A DNA stretch of 13,280 bases from Alphaproteobacteria bacterium (lineage in GTDB: Bacteria; Pseudomonadota; Alphaproteobacteria; UBA2136; UBA6156). Where the stretch lies: positions 1-13,280 of the forward strand of contig JAIXZU010000140.1 in the NCBI GenBank assembly GCA_027489415.1, written 5' to 3'. A program made the translations under genes and the position numbers. The notes under the pieces were generated by a model. It was not told the DNA's origin. It ran no database searches and saw nothing but the letters and a program-made list of their open reading frames with translations. This document shows, piece by piece, positions 1 through 7,082 of this stretch (position 1 is the stretch's first letter; each line of letters opens with the position of its first letter).

Positions 1-68
1 ATGTTGGTCAAGTAGGCGAAGCGGCTTTATTTGGCGAGGTAGGCGGTGTGTAAGCCTCTATGGGGTTC
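1..68. other. Downstream flank of the operon, no supported gene
   Basis: This short stretch lies beyond the probable terminator of the nuo cluster. A 34-codon minus-strand reading frame (8-112) starts inside the terminator hairpin, has no ribosome binding site and resembles no family I know, so it is not called. I see no promoter, tRNA or repeat here. The gene following nuoN must lie outside the window. Confidence 0.5.
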
Positions 69-113
69 AAAAACTCGTCATGTACGACAATGCCGCCCTT
101 GGGGGGCGGCATT
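69..113 (-). terminator. Probable terminator after nuoN (double hairpin with T-run)
   Basis: Reading the minus strand, 19 bases after the nuoN stop codon there is a perfect 10-bp GC-rich inverted repeat (104-113 pairing with 89-98; loop 99-103). It is followed at once by a small 4-bp hairpin (TCGT/ACGA with a 5-base loop) and, one base later, a run of five T residues (73-69). The strong first stem lacks its own T-run; the second, weak stem has one. The position at the end of the eight-gene nuo series fits an operon terminator. The strength is inferred. Confidence 0.65.
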
Positions 114-132
114 GAGGTGCCCCCTGCCCTGC

Positions 133-1614
133 CTAGAAGATAGCGGTGGCAGCGGCGAGGGTGTAGTTGCCGATGAGGGTTGGGAGGATACCCAACAGAA
201 CCGTAGCGGCCGAGCAGATGAGGAGTGTGATTTGCAGCGCGCTGGGGATAGCTGGGGTTGGGGTGTTGGTGGTTGGGGCGTCGAAGTACATCACTTTGAT
301 GAGCCAGAGGCTGTAGAACAGCGCGATGACCGAGGCGAGGACTCCGGCAATGGCGAGGGCGTTGAAGCCTGCGGCCACGGCGGCGGTGAAGACGCCGAGT
401 TTCGCCATGAAGCCTGCGAGAGGGGGGATTCCGGCAAGGCTGAACAGGAACAGCATGAAGGCGGCGGCGAGCCATGGATTGCGGGTGGCTAGGCCTTTGA
501 GGTCATCCACCGTGTTAACCTGACCGGCCAGGACAGCGGCGAAGAGGCCGATGGTGGTGGTGGTGTAGATGGCAAGGTAAAGGAGGGTGGCGGAGGTGCC
601 CGCAGCGGTGCCAGCTACGACGCCGACCATGATGAAGCCGACATTAGCGATGGTGGAGAAGGCGAGCAGGCGCTTCAGGTTAGACTGGACAATGGCGAGG
701 ACGGAGCCGATGAGCATGGAGACCACGGCCAGCCATGCGAGCGTGGGTTGCCAGACAGAGGCGACCGAGAGGAACGGGCCGTTCAGCAAGCGAATGAGCA
801 GCGCAAAAGCGGCGATTTTGGGGAGTGCGCCCATGATGGCGGTGACGGGGGTGGGGGCGCCTTCGTAGACGTCGGGTGTCCACATATGGAACGGGGCAAC
901 TGACAGTTTGAAGAGGCTACCGACAAGGGTGAGGCTGATACCGATGAGGACCACGGGGGCGATTGTGCCGGTGCTGGCGGCGGTGTTCAGGGCCACATAA
1001 ATGCCAGAGAAGCTGAGGTTACCGAGGCCAGCATAGACCAGTGAGATACCGTAGAGCATGAGGCCGGAGGCCATGGAGCCGAGGACGTAGTATTTGAGGC
1101 CGGCTTCGGAGGATTTGGCGTCGTCCCGCATGAAAGCGGCCAGAATGTAGAGTGGGAAGGACATGAGTTCCAGAGCGACATAGAGTGTGAGCAGGTGCGC
1201 AGAGGTGATGAAGGCCAGTGCGCCGGTGATGGCGAGGATGAGGAGGACGTAGAGTTCGGGATTATGGGCGTTTTGCGTGTTGCGTGTTGCGTGTTGCGTG
1301 TTGGAAGCGTGTGCGCGGCTAAAGTACGGCTGGATGAGTGGGAGGCAGAGGAGTGCGACGAAAAGGAGGATGAGGCTGGCTACGTTCGTGTAGGGAGAGA
1401 CGTGCATGAGGTGGCCTGCGCCGTTTTCTAGCGGGAAGACGGGGCCGGTGGCAGGGTAAAAGAGTAATTGACCGATAGCGGCGAGAATGATGACCGCGGC
1501 GCCGATGCCGGTGGCACGGGCCGAATTGGTGAACGCGCCCAGCATGAGCAGGACGAGGCTGCCGAGGCCTGTGATTAACAGGGGGGCGGTGAGGAGGATG
1601 TCGAGGTGGGTCAT
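133..1614 (-). CDS. nuoN: NADH-quinone oxidoreductase subunit N (NuoN)
   Basis: This is one of three antiporter-like membrane subunits of complex I that move protons across the inner membrane. The protein has 493 residues, near the usual size for alphaproteobacterial NuoN, and is hydrophobic throughout. Conserved charged residues expected in the channel are present: Glu149 in the ALELMSFPLY motif, Lys236 in SLFKLSVAPFHMWTPDVYEG, and Lys266. The motif APFHMWTPDVYEGAPTP is diagnostic for NuoN. The oddity is a hydrophilic insertion at about residues 105-118 (TQHATRNTQNAHN), encoded by five copies of a 7-bp tandem repeat. It lies in a loop between predicted membrane helices, so it is probably tolerated. 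The start ATG (1612-1614) leads straight into the first helix but has no clear Shine-Dalgarno sequence. The gene lies 21 bases after nuoM and is the last of the operon. Confidence 0.97.
   Translation of the reverse strand: MTHLDILLTAPLLITGLGSLVLLMLGAFTNSARATGIGAAVIILAAIGQLLFYPATGPVFPLENGAGHLMHVSPYTNVASLILLFVALLCLPLIQPYFSRAHASNTQHATRNTQNAHNPELYVLLILAITGALAFITSAHLLTLYVALELMSFPLYILAAFMRDDAKSSEAGLKYYVLGSMASGLMLYGISLVYAGLGNLSFSGIYVALNTAASTGTIAPVVLIGISLTLVGSLFKLSVAPFHMWTPDVYEGAPTPVTAIMGALPKIAAFALLIRLLNGPFLSVASVWQPTLAWLAVVSMLIGSVLAIVQSNLKRLLAFSTIANVGFIMVGVVAGTAAGTSATLLYLAIYTTTTIGLFAAVLAGQVNTVDDLKGLATRNPWLAAAFMLFLFSLAGIPPLAGFMAKLGVFTAAVAAGFNALAIAGVLASVIALFYSLWLIKVMYFDAPTTNTPTPAIPSALQITLLICSAATVLLGILPTLIGNYTLAAATAIF
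1268..1302. repeat. Tandem heptamer array GCGTKTT x5 inside nuoN
   Basis: Five adjoining 7-bp units on the + strand: one GCGTTTT followed by four GCGTGTT. They are translated in the nuoN frame as part of a Thr/Gln/Asn/Ala/His-rich loop. 35 bp is not a multiple of 3, so the array keeps frame only together with its flanks. The same unit type and copy number recur at the start of nuoI (9444-9478). Confidence 0.9.
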
Positions 1615-1620
1615 GATACT

Positions 1621-1657
1621 CAGTGTTTCAGTTTTTTAGTGTGCGGTGTTCAGTGTT
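1621..1657. repeat. Degenerate CAGTGTT-type repeat at the nuoM-nuoN junction
   Basis: The + strand reads CAGTGTT at 1621-1627 and again at about 1651-1657, with a related CGGTGTT just before the second copy and a T-run between. It spans the intergenic gap and the last codons of nuoM (the LNTAH ending). It resembles the clearer GTGTTGR array at 6711-6738 but is degraded, so it is a weaker call. Confidence 0.45.
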
Positions 1658-3234
1658 GGCGAGACCGGTACGGTGTTGGAAATTACTTCGGTGGTCGAGG
1701 CGGTTACCCCCTGCCCTTCCAGAGTGATGGGGGCTGTTTGGGGGGCTGCTGGTACTGGTGTGCTGTGGGATTGCAGGATGGGGAGGTATTCTGCGGATAG
1801 GCTTTCTACCGGCTGGTTCCAGAGGTTTTGCGCGAGTGACGGCATGACACCGAGGAGCGGGATGAAGACCAGGAGTGGGAGGAAGGTGGCCCATTCGCGC
1901 AGGGTGAGGTCCTTGAGGTCCGCAGTGTGGTGGAGCACTGTTTCCGACGGGCTGCCATAGAACATGCCGCGGTAGAGGTGCAGCATGTAGAGGGCGCCGA
2001 AGACCACGCCGGTGGTGGCGATGGCGGTGTAAATTGGCGCCGATGGGAAGGCGCCTGCGAGGGCGAGGAATTCCCCCACAAAGCTATTGGTGCCGGGTAG
2101 GGCTACGGCTGCGAGGGTGAGCAACATGGTGACAAAGGCGTAGGCGGGCATGATGCGTGCCAGTGCGCCGAAGTGGGCGAGGTTGCGGGTGTGGAGGCGC
2201 TCATAGATAACACCCACGGCCAAGAACAAGCCTGCGGAGACGATACCGTGGTTGACCATGACGAGCAGGCCGCCATGGAGGCCGGTGACGGTGCCCGCGA
2301 AGATGGCCAATGTGACAAAGCCCATGTGCGAGACGGAGGAGTAGGCGATCATCTTTTTAATATCCGTTTGCACATAGGCGACCAGTGCGGCGTAGACGAT
2401 GGCGATGGCGGAGAGGGCGAAGATGGTGGGGGCGAACCATGCGGCGCCTTCCGGGAACATCGGCAGGCAGAAGCGCAGGAAGCCGTAGGCACCCATTTTG
2501 AGGAGCACGCCTGCGAGGATGACGGAACCGGCGGTGGGGGCTTGGACGTGGGCGTCCGGTAGCCAGGTGTGGAACGGCCACATGGGCACCTTCACGGCAA
2601 AGGCGGCGAAGAAGGCGAGGAAGAGCAGTTGCTGCGCGGGGAGCGGGAGAGTGGTGTTTGCCCAGACTTCCAGCGCGAAGCTACCGGTGGTGGCGAAGAG
2701 CCAGAGGCCGGCGACGAGCATCAAGACCGAGCCGACAAAGGTGTAGAGAAAGAACTTGAGGGCAGCGTAGACGCGGTTTTCCCCGCCCCACAGGCCGATA
2801 AGGAGGAACATGGGGATGAGCATCGCTTCCCAGAAGAGGTAGAAGAGGATGAAGTCCTGCGCGGAGAAGACGCCGATGACGAAGGCTTCCAGCGCGAGGA
2901 ACGCGGCGAAGAATCCTTGGGGGTTTTTGGTGATGTGCCACGAGGCGAGAAGGCAGAGCGGCGTGAGGAGTGCGGTGAGGCCGATGAGCGGGAGGGCGAT
3001 GCCGTCGATTCCCAAGCTATAGACGATATTGAGGGCGGGGAGCCATGCGTGGACTTCCGTGAACTGCATGCCGGGGAGCGCGGCGTTAAAGCCTGCGAAC
3101 AGCGGGTAGCAGAGTGCCAGCGGGATGAGGCTGAAGGCCAGTGCGGCGGGTTTGATGACGCGGTTAGGCAGGAACAGCGTGATGGCTGCGCCGAGCAGTG
3201 GGGTGAAAATGAGGAGGCTGAGGAGGTGGTTCAT
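1636..3234 (-). CDS. nuoM: NADH-quinone oxidoreductase subunit M (NuoM)
   Basis: Second antiporter-like proton-pumping subunit of the complex I membrane arm. It has 532 residues. Key channel residues are in place: Glu136 in FYLFWEAMLIPMFLLIG, Lys215 in AVKVPMWPFHTWLPDAHVQA, Lys246 in VLLKMGAYGFLRF, and Glu388 in TNSFVGEFL. The HTWLPDAHVQAPT and SSVSHMGFV motifs identify the M type. The start codon directly follows the nuoL stop (TAAATG). A GGAAAG ribosome site lies inside the end of nuoL, 8 bases before the ATG, so the two are probably coupled. After the last helix there is a Pro/Thr/Ser-rich tail of roughly 40 residues (about 490-532). This is longer than I expect for NuoM, and its final codons run into degenerate repeat DNA. 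Confidence 0.97.
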   Translation of the reverse strand: MNHLLSLLIFTPLLGAAITLFLPNRVIKPAALAFSLIPLALCYPLFAGFNAALPGMQFTEVHAWLPALNIVYSLGIDGIALPLIGLTALLTPLCLLASWHITKNPQGFFAAFLALEAFVIGVFSAQDFILFYLFWEAMLIPMFLLIGLWGGENRVYAALKFFLYTFVGSVLMLVAGLWLFATTGSFALEVWANTTLPLPAQQLLFLAFFAAFAVKVPMWPFHTWLPDAHVQAPTAGSVILAGVLLKMGAYGFLRFCLPMFPEGAAWFAPTIFALSAIAIVYAALVAYVQTDIKKMIAYSSVSHMGFVTLAIFAGTVTGLHGGLLVMVNHGIVSAGLFLAVGVIYERLHTRNLAHFGALARIMPAYAFVTMLLTLAAVALPGTNSFVGEFLALAGAFPSAPIYTAIATTGVVFGALYMLHLYRGMFYGSPSETVLHHTADLKDLTLREWATFLPLLVFIPLLGVMPSLAQNLWNQPVESLSAEYLPILQSHSTPVPAAPQTAPITLEGQGVTASTTEVISNTVPVSPTLNTAH

Positions 3235-5325
3235 TTAGAGGACTTTCCAGAGAAGGTAGGCGAGGCCGGTGGTGATGGCGATGAGCATGGCGAGGCCATA
3301 GTGATAAAGGTAGCCGGTTTGGCCGAGGCGGAGCCATTGGCCGAAGCCGTAGATGGTGGCGGCGCCGTTGTTGATGAGGCCGTCGATGCCTTTTTTGTCG
3401 AAGTAGACCGCGAGGAAGCTTGCGAGGGCTTGGGTCGGTTTCACCCACATCATTTGATAGAGTTCATCAATATACCATTTATTCAGGCTGATGGCGTAGG
3501 GCAGCGTTGCGGTTTTGGCGATGGTGTTGGGGATGTCCCGACGTTCGGCAAAGAGATAGTAGGCTGCCGTGATGCCGCAGATGGCGAGGATGAGCGGCAG
3601 AACTTTGGCGAAGGCGGGGATGTGGTGAGCGTCGTGGAGGGCGGTGTGGGCGTGGTCTATGACGATTGCGCCTTGCCACCATTCCAGACTGCCCATGTCC
3701 TTCAGCAGATAACCTGCGAGGACTGCACCGAAGGCCAGTGGCAGCATGGGGATGACCATGAGCCATGGGGATTCGTGGGGGGTGTGATGAGTGATTGGGT
3801 GATTGAGTGATTGAGTGATTGAGTGTGATTTGGATCTGGTAGACTTAGCCGACTTTTTCGGTTCTTCGTGGTGGGGGATTTCCTTGTTGTGGAAGGACAT
3901 GAAGATGATGCGGAAGCCGTAAATGGCGGTGAGCATGGCGGTGATGGTGCCGAAGATGTACAGCGGCATGCCGGAGCCGTTCGGGGCGGCGAAGGCGGAT
4001 TCCAGGATGAGGTCCTTACTGAAGAATCCGGCAAAGGGTGGGATTCCTGCCAGAGCGAGGCTACCCAGCCACATGAGGCCGTAGGTGATGGGCATGAGTT
4101 TGCGCAGCACATAGCCGGATTTGGCGTAGTTGAAGATGTTTTGCTCGTGGTGCATGCCGTGGATGACAGAGCCAGCGCCTAAGAACAGCAAGGCCTTAAA
4201 GAATGCGTGCGTGGTGAGGTGGAACATGGCGGCGGGGTAGGCGGAGACGCCGATGGCGAAGAACATGTAGCCGAGTTGCGAGCAGGTGGAGTAGGCGATG
4301 ACGCGTTTGATGTCCGTTTGCGTGAGGCCAACTGTAGCGGCAAAGATGGCGGTGATGGCGCCGACCCAACCTACGATGTGGAGGACTTCCGGAGCCACTT
4401 CGTAGAGCGGTGACATACGGCAGAGCAGGAAGACGCCTGCGGTGACCATGGTGGCGGCGTGGATGAGGGCGCTTACCGGGGTGGGGCCTTCCATAGCGTC
4501 CGGCAGCCAGGTGTGGAGGCCGAACTGGGCGGATTTCCCCATAGCGCCGATGAAGATGAAGAGGGCGATGAGGTTGATGGTGCCTTGGTTCGTGCTTGCG
4601 ACTTCGGCGGCGCGGGGGAGGAAGTCCGCATAGGTTAAGCTGCCGAAGGTCATGACCAAGAGGAACATGCCAATGAGCATGGCGGCGTCCGCGACGTGGT
4701 TGACGATGAAGGCTTTGATGGCAGCGGCGTTTGCAGTGGCTTTTTCATGCCAGAAGCCGATAAGGAGGTAGGAGCAGACGCCCACGCCTTCCCAGCCGAG
4801 GAACATTTGCACCAAGTTGGGGGCGGTGACGAGCATGAGCATGGTGAAGGTGAAAGCGCTGAGGTAGATGAAAAAGCGGCGGCGCGAGGGGTCCTCGTGC
4901 ATATACCCCACGCTGTAAACGTGGACAGCGGCCGAAACCGTGGTGACAACGATGAGCATGGTGGCGGAGAGTTTGTCGAAGAGGGTACCGAAGGAAACGC
5001 TCCAGTTGGCGACGGTTATCCAGGTAAACCAATCACTTGTGAAGGCGGAGATGGTGCCGTTGTTCAGGGAAATGAAGAGCACCCATGAGAGGATTGCGGC
5101 TGTGAGCACCGAACCTGATGTTATCAACATGGTAAGTTTGTGGGCAATGGAGGGAGAGGTGCTGGCGGGGGTATGGTGATGGTCGTGGTGGTCGTCATGG
5201 CCGTGCGCGTGGCTGAGCTCGGCGCGGCCGGAGGGGAAGATGAGATAGGTAAGGGCGCCGAGGAGAGCGCCGATGGCGGGCAGGAGAACCGCGAGTGTGA
5301 CCAGTTGGGGAGCGAGGGTTTGCAT
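3235..5325 (-). CDS. nuoL: NADH-quinone oxidoreductase subunit L (NuoL)
   Basis: Distal antiporter-like subunit of complex I, with the long lateral helix at its C-terminus. It has 696 residues. Visible hallmarks are Glu179 in FLGWEGVGVCSYLLIGFW, Lys264 in GAMGKSAQFGLHTWLPDAM, the TDIKRVIAYSTCSQLGYM motif with Lys340, and Lys437 in FAGFFSKDLIL. Two features are unusual. A His-rich stretch (residues 39-51, eight His in thirteen) lies in the loop after the first helix. A second hydrophilic loop (about 484-519) contains the sequence SITQSLNHPIT, encoded by an 8-bp tandem repeat (3791-3822). That second loop is naturally variable in the family. The ATG at 5323-5325 leads directly into the first helix, with no clear Shine-Dalgarno sequence. 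The gene starts 22 bases after the upstream small envelope gene and abuts nuoM with no gap. Confidence 0.97.
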   Translation of the reverse strand: MQTLAPQLVTLAVLLPAIGALLGALTYLIFPSGRAELSHAHGHDDHHDHHHTPASTSPSIAHKLTMLITSGSVLTAAILSWVLFISLNNGTISAFTSDWFTWITVANWSVSFGTLFDKLSATMLIVVTTVSAAVHVYSVGYMHEDPSRRRFFIYLSAFTFTMLMLVTAPNLVQMFLGWEGVGVCSYLLIGFWHEKATANAAAIKAFIVNHVADAAMLIGMFLLVMTFGSLTYADFLPRAAEVASTNQGTINLIALFIFIGAMGKSAQFGLHTWLPDAMEGPTPVSALIHAATMVTAGVFLLCRMSPLYEVAPEVLHIVGWVGAITAIFAATVGLTQTDIKRVIAYSTCSQLGYMFFAIGVSAYPAAMFHLTTHAFFKALLFLGAGSVIHGMHHEQNIFNYAKSGYVLRKLMPITYGLMWLGSLALAGIPPFAGFFSKDLILESAFAAPNGSGMPLYIFGTITAMLTAIYGFRIIFMSFHNKEIPHHEEPKKSAKSTRSKSHSITQSLNHPITHHTPHESPWLMVIPMLPLAFGAVLAGYLLKDMGSLEWWQGAIVIDHAHTALHDAHHIPAFAKVLPLILAICGITAAYYLFAERRDIPNTIAKTATLPYAISLNKWYIDELYQMMWVKPTQALASFLAVYFDKKGIDGLINNGAATIYGFGQWLRLGQTGYLYHYGLAMLIAITTGLAYLLWKVL
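3791..3822. repeat. Tandem octamer array GTGATTGR x4 inside nuoL
   Basis: Four 8-bp units on the + strand (GTGATTGG, then GTGATTGA three times), followed by a degenerate fifth. In the nuoL frame it reads SITQSLNHPIT (about residues 499-512). The same octamer occurs in nuoG at 10745-10776, translated in the same frame as ITQSPNHSIT. Confidence 0.9.
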
Positions 5326-5347
5326 GGGAGCGTTTTACGACGACTTA

Positions 5348-5767
5348 TTAGTTTACGTTAGTGGGTGAGCTAAGGACAGTGCCTGAGACTGTGGCAGTTG
5401 CGCCGCCGGTGACGGTGCCTGCGACAAGGTTGAGGACGCGTTCTGCCGGTTTGCCCTTGCAGAGTTCATAGACTTTTTTGACCGCCGGTTGCATGCCGGT
5501 TTCGACGACTTCATCCTCGCGGGCTTTATCTATCCCCTCCCCTCCCGCTGTGCCGTAGGCGGCGGTGGCGATGAGCATGGGGGAGAGTTTGTCGGTTTCG
5601 GGTTGCTCCATGTCATACATGAACTGGCGGCAGGTGTAGTTGTCCGCCCCTGCGAACAGTTTATTGGCGGTTTGGATGCCCTGATAGACCCCCATGGAGC
5701 AAAACGCCAGAGACGCGGCTATGGTGAGGAGACAGAAGGCGCCGAGGTATTTGAAGAATTGCTGCAT
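5348..5767 (-). CDS. Small membrane-anchored envelope protein, possibly HdeA-like
   Basis: I do not recognise this 139-residue protein with certainty. It begins with a single hydrophobic segment (about residues 7-27), which could be a signal anchor or a signal peptide; the C at residue 23 is not in a good lipobox. The remainder has a Cys46...Cys103 pair, with the patterns YTCRQFMYDME, PMLIATAAYG and VYELCKGKPAERVLNLV. The order of a Cys near the start, a G/A-rich middle and a late C-K-x-x-P loosely recalls HdeA-type periplasmic acid-stress proteins with one disulfide. This is a weak inference. The tail is rich in G, T, V and S. No Shine-Dalgarno sequence is visible before the ATG. The gene lies between a predicted lipoprotein (36-base gap) and nuoL (22-base gap), so it probably shares their transcript. 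Confidence 0.75.
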   Translation of the reverse strand: MQQFFKYLGAFCLLTIAASLAFCSMGVYQGIQTANKLFAGADNYTCRQFMYDMEQPETDKLSPMLIATAAYGTAGGEGIDKAREDEVVETGMQPAVKKVYELCKGKPAERVLNLVAGTVTGGATATVSGTVLSSPTNVN

Positions 5768-5779
5768 GGGGAGACCCGG

Positions 5780-5807
5780 GGTTAATGGATTGATGGTTAA
5801 CGGTTAA
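5780..5807. repeat. Degenerate GGTTAAYGG-type repeat between the two envelope genes
   Basis: The + strand carries successive near-copies (GGTTAATGG, ATTGATGG, GGTTAACGG, TTAAAGG) across the gap between the lipoprotein stop codon and the next gene's start. It looks like a decayed member of the short 7-8 bp tandem arrays found elsewhere in this cluster. The limits are approximate. Confidence 0.45.
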
Positions 5808-6343
5808 AGGTTGCCGAGTTTGCAGGCTTGGGCGGGGGCGGCACCGCTGGCGCAGTTCTGGATGAACTTTTTGACCATTTCCATGCCGGCTTCGTCCTTC
5901 ACGCCTTTGCCGAGGCGGCGGTTGCCGAGGGCTTCCTTGACCTCCGGTGGTGTGCCGCCTGCGGCGGAGAAGTCCACCACATAGCCCAGCCGGACGCTGG
6001 CAGGTGTGACTTGTTCGGCCGTGTATTTGACGACGGCTTTCGGGGCGACGCGGCACTGGAGGGCTTGGATGTCGGCGGAGTCCTCGATTGTCCGCATGGC
6101 TTCCTCGCGGTTCGGGTGTTTGCCGATGGCTGATTTGAAGCCAACGAGGTTGACCTTCATGAAGCGGAGGATTTCGGCGTCCGTGTAGAGGTCGTTCAGG
6201 GTGGTGCCTGCGGGTTTGGCGTCCAGCCGTTGTTTGGCTTTGTTGTAGTCCGTGCAGGAGTAATCCTTCGCGTTGGAGGGCATTTGGGTGGCGCAGGCGG
6301 CCAAGAGAGCTAGGGTTGAGACGGCGGCGATTGAGGTTTTCAT
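5804..6343 (-). CDS. Predicted lipoprotein of unknown function
   Basis: This is a 179-residue protein of no family I recognise. The N-terminus is a textbook lipoprotein signal: Lys2, a hydrophobic stretch, then lipobox L14-A15-A16-C17. It should therefore be lipid-modified on Cys17 and sit in the cell envelope. Mature-part cysteines are at 30, 97, 164 and 174, which would allow two disulfides in the periplasm. The region after the signal (KDYSCTDYN) faintly resembles the NYTCRQF start of the neighbouring 139-residue protein, so the two could be distant paralogues; this is a guess. The start is well supported by an AGGAAAG site 8 bases upstream. The gene lies between nuoK (35-base gap) and a second envelope gene, inside the complex I operon. 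Its role there is unknown. Confidence 0.85.
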   Translation of the reverse strand: MKTSIAAVSTLALLAACATQMPSNAKDYSCTDYNKAKQRLDAKPAGTTLNDLYTDAEILRFMKVNLVGFKSAIGKHPNREEAMRTIEDSADIQALQCRVAPKAVVKYTAEQVTPASVRLGYVVDFSAAGGTPPEVKEALGNRRLGKGVKDEAGMEMVKKFIQNCASGAAPAQACKLGNL

Positions 6344-6351
6344 GGACTTGG

Positions 6352-6358
6352 CTTTCCT
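6352..6358 (-). promoter_or_regulatory. Strong ribosome binding site of the lipoprotein gene
   Basis: AGGAAAG on the minus strand, 8 bases before the lipoprotein ATG. It is one of the clearer Shine-Dalgarno sequences in the cluster and fixes that start codon. Several neighbouring nuo genes (nuoJ, nuoK, nuoL) have none visible. Confidence 0.7.
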
Positions 6359-6378
6359 GTTTGTTTTTTTCAGGGGAA

Positions 6379-6693
6379 TTAGTTTTTCATCAAGTCCGCG
6401 GCGTCGACTTCGATGCTGCCGCGGTTACGGAAGAAGAGCGTGACGATGGCGAGGCCGATGGCGAGTTCCGCCGCTGCGACGGTGAGGATGAACATGCTGA
6501 AGATCTGGCCCGAGATATCCGCGCGGAAGTGCGAGACGCCGACGAGGTTAATACTCACGGCGAGGAGGATGAGTTCCAGACACATGAGGATGGCAATGAT
6601 GTTGCGGCGGTTGAGGACGATGCCCGCAAGCCCCATGGTGAGGAGGAGTGAGGAGAAGGTGAGGACGTGGCTTAAAGTAATTGAGTAGAACAT
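6379..6693 (-). CDS. nuoK: NADH-quinone oxidoreductase subunit K (NuoK)
   Basis: Small three-helix membrane subunit of complex I that, with NuoJ and NuoA, links the quinone module to the antiporter-like subunits. It has 104 residues, the usual family length. Both conserved buried glutamates are present: Glu40 in ILMCLELILLAV and Glu76 in TVAAAELAIGLAIV. The basic pair in VLNRRNIIAILM and the C-terminal FFRNRG...MK ending match alphaproteobacterial and mitochondrial ND4L-type proteins. It is separated from the upstream pyrophosphatase-like gene by 46 bases holding a heptamer repeat array. It has no visible Shine-Dalgarno sequence. nuoJ and nuoK normally adjoin, so the intervening gene is unusual. 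Confidence 0.97.
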   Translation of the reverse strand: MFYSITLSHVLTFSSLLLTMGLAGIVLNRRNIIAILMCLELILLAVSINLVGVSHFRADISGQIFSMFILTVAAAELAIGLAIVTLFFRNRGSIEVDAADLMKN

Positions 6694-6710
6694 TTCGAGG
6701 CCCGTTTTAA

Positions 6711-6738
6711 GTGTTGAGTGTTGGGTGTTGAGTGTTGA
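6711..6738. repeat. Tandem heptamer array GTGTTGR x4 upstream of nuoK
   Basis: Four perfect-register 7-bp units on the + strand (GTGTTGA, GTGTTGG, GTGTTGA, GTGTTGA). The array begins right after the stop codon of the pyrophosphatase-like gene and ends 17 bases before the nuoK start. In the transcript it gives an A/C-rich, probably unstructured leader. It is not translated. Confidence 0.9.
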
Positions 6739-6739
6739 G

Positions 6740-7081
6740 TTATCGGATGATGTCGGATTCGAAGTATTGCTCGGCGAAGTAGGTGGCTTCGATGATGTCG
6801 TCTTCGGACGGTTTCAGTTCCTCTGGCGTGACGACGAGGAAATATTCGTCTTCTTCCGTGCGGTGGATGATGGCGGAGACCTTGCCGGTGAACTCCGCCA
6901 TTTCTTCTTCCACGCCCAGTACATAGGCTGGATAGGGTTGGCCGCGCTTACCTGTGGTGCCTTCCGCATAGCCGACATTGATGGGGTAGATGAGGCGGGG
7001 ATTGGTGGGGTCCGTACTGCCTAGCGGCCGTTCGACAACCACGGTGACGGTTTTTTTGAGGAGTGGGCGTGGGTTTGTCAT
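6740..7081 (-). CDS. Small inorganic-pyrophosphatase-like protein, active site apparently lost
   Basis: A 113-residue protein that reads like the short inorganic-pyrophosphatase-related family of roughly 110-115 residues. The matching landmarks are VTVVVERPLGS (12-22), IYPINVGYAEGT (31-42), AYVLGVEEEMAEFTGKVSAIIHR (52-74) and the EQYFESDII ending. In active relatives, an acidic D-G-x-x-x-D stretch precedes AYVLGVDEP and binds metal and pyrophosphate. Here that segment is R46-G-Q-P-Y-P51, so both aspartates are missing. The later acidic/Lys segment is also altered (EEDEYFLVV). I infer a non-catalytic or re-purposed protein; the comparison is from memory. The start has a good AAGGTG site (7089-7094), 7 bases upstream within the end of nuoJ, and lies 1 base after the nuoJ stop, so translation is probably coupled to nuoJ. 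Confidence 0.8.
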   Translation of the reverse strand: MTNPRPLLKKTVTVVVERPLGSTDPTNPRLIYPINVGYAEGTTGKRGQPYPAYVLGVEEEMAEFTGKVSAIIHRTEEDEYFLVVTPEELKPSEDDIIEATYFAEQYFESDIIR

Positions 7082-7082
7082 T

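Noticed and set aside
8..475. 155-codon minus-strand frame overlapping the nuoN 3' end
   Set aside because: It is an Arg/His/Pro-rich out-of-frame shadow of nuoN. The last 34 codons also fall in non-coding DNA but lack a ribosome site and start inside the terminator stem.
1268..1302. Tandem repeats as a CRISPR array
   Set aside because: Units of 7-8 bp without unique spacers, partly translated in frame, cannot be CRISPR repeats.
2569..3810. 413-codon open frame on the + strand
   Set aside because: It lies opposite nuoM and nuoL, is Glu/Gly/Asp-rich as expected from antisense of GC-rich membrane-protein genes, and has no recognisable domain.
6344..6378. Hairpin between nuoK and the lipoprotein gene as a terminator
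   Set aside because: Only a 4-bp CCTG/CAGG stem with a long A-rich loop, and it is not followed by T residues on the transcribed strand. The segment serves better as a leader with a ribosome site.
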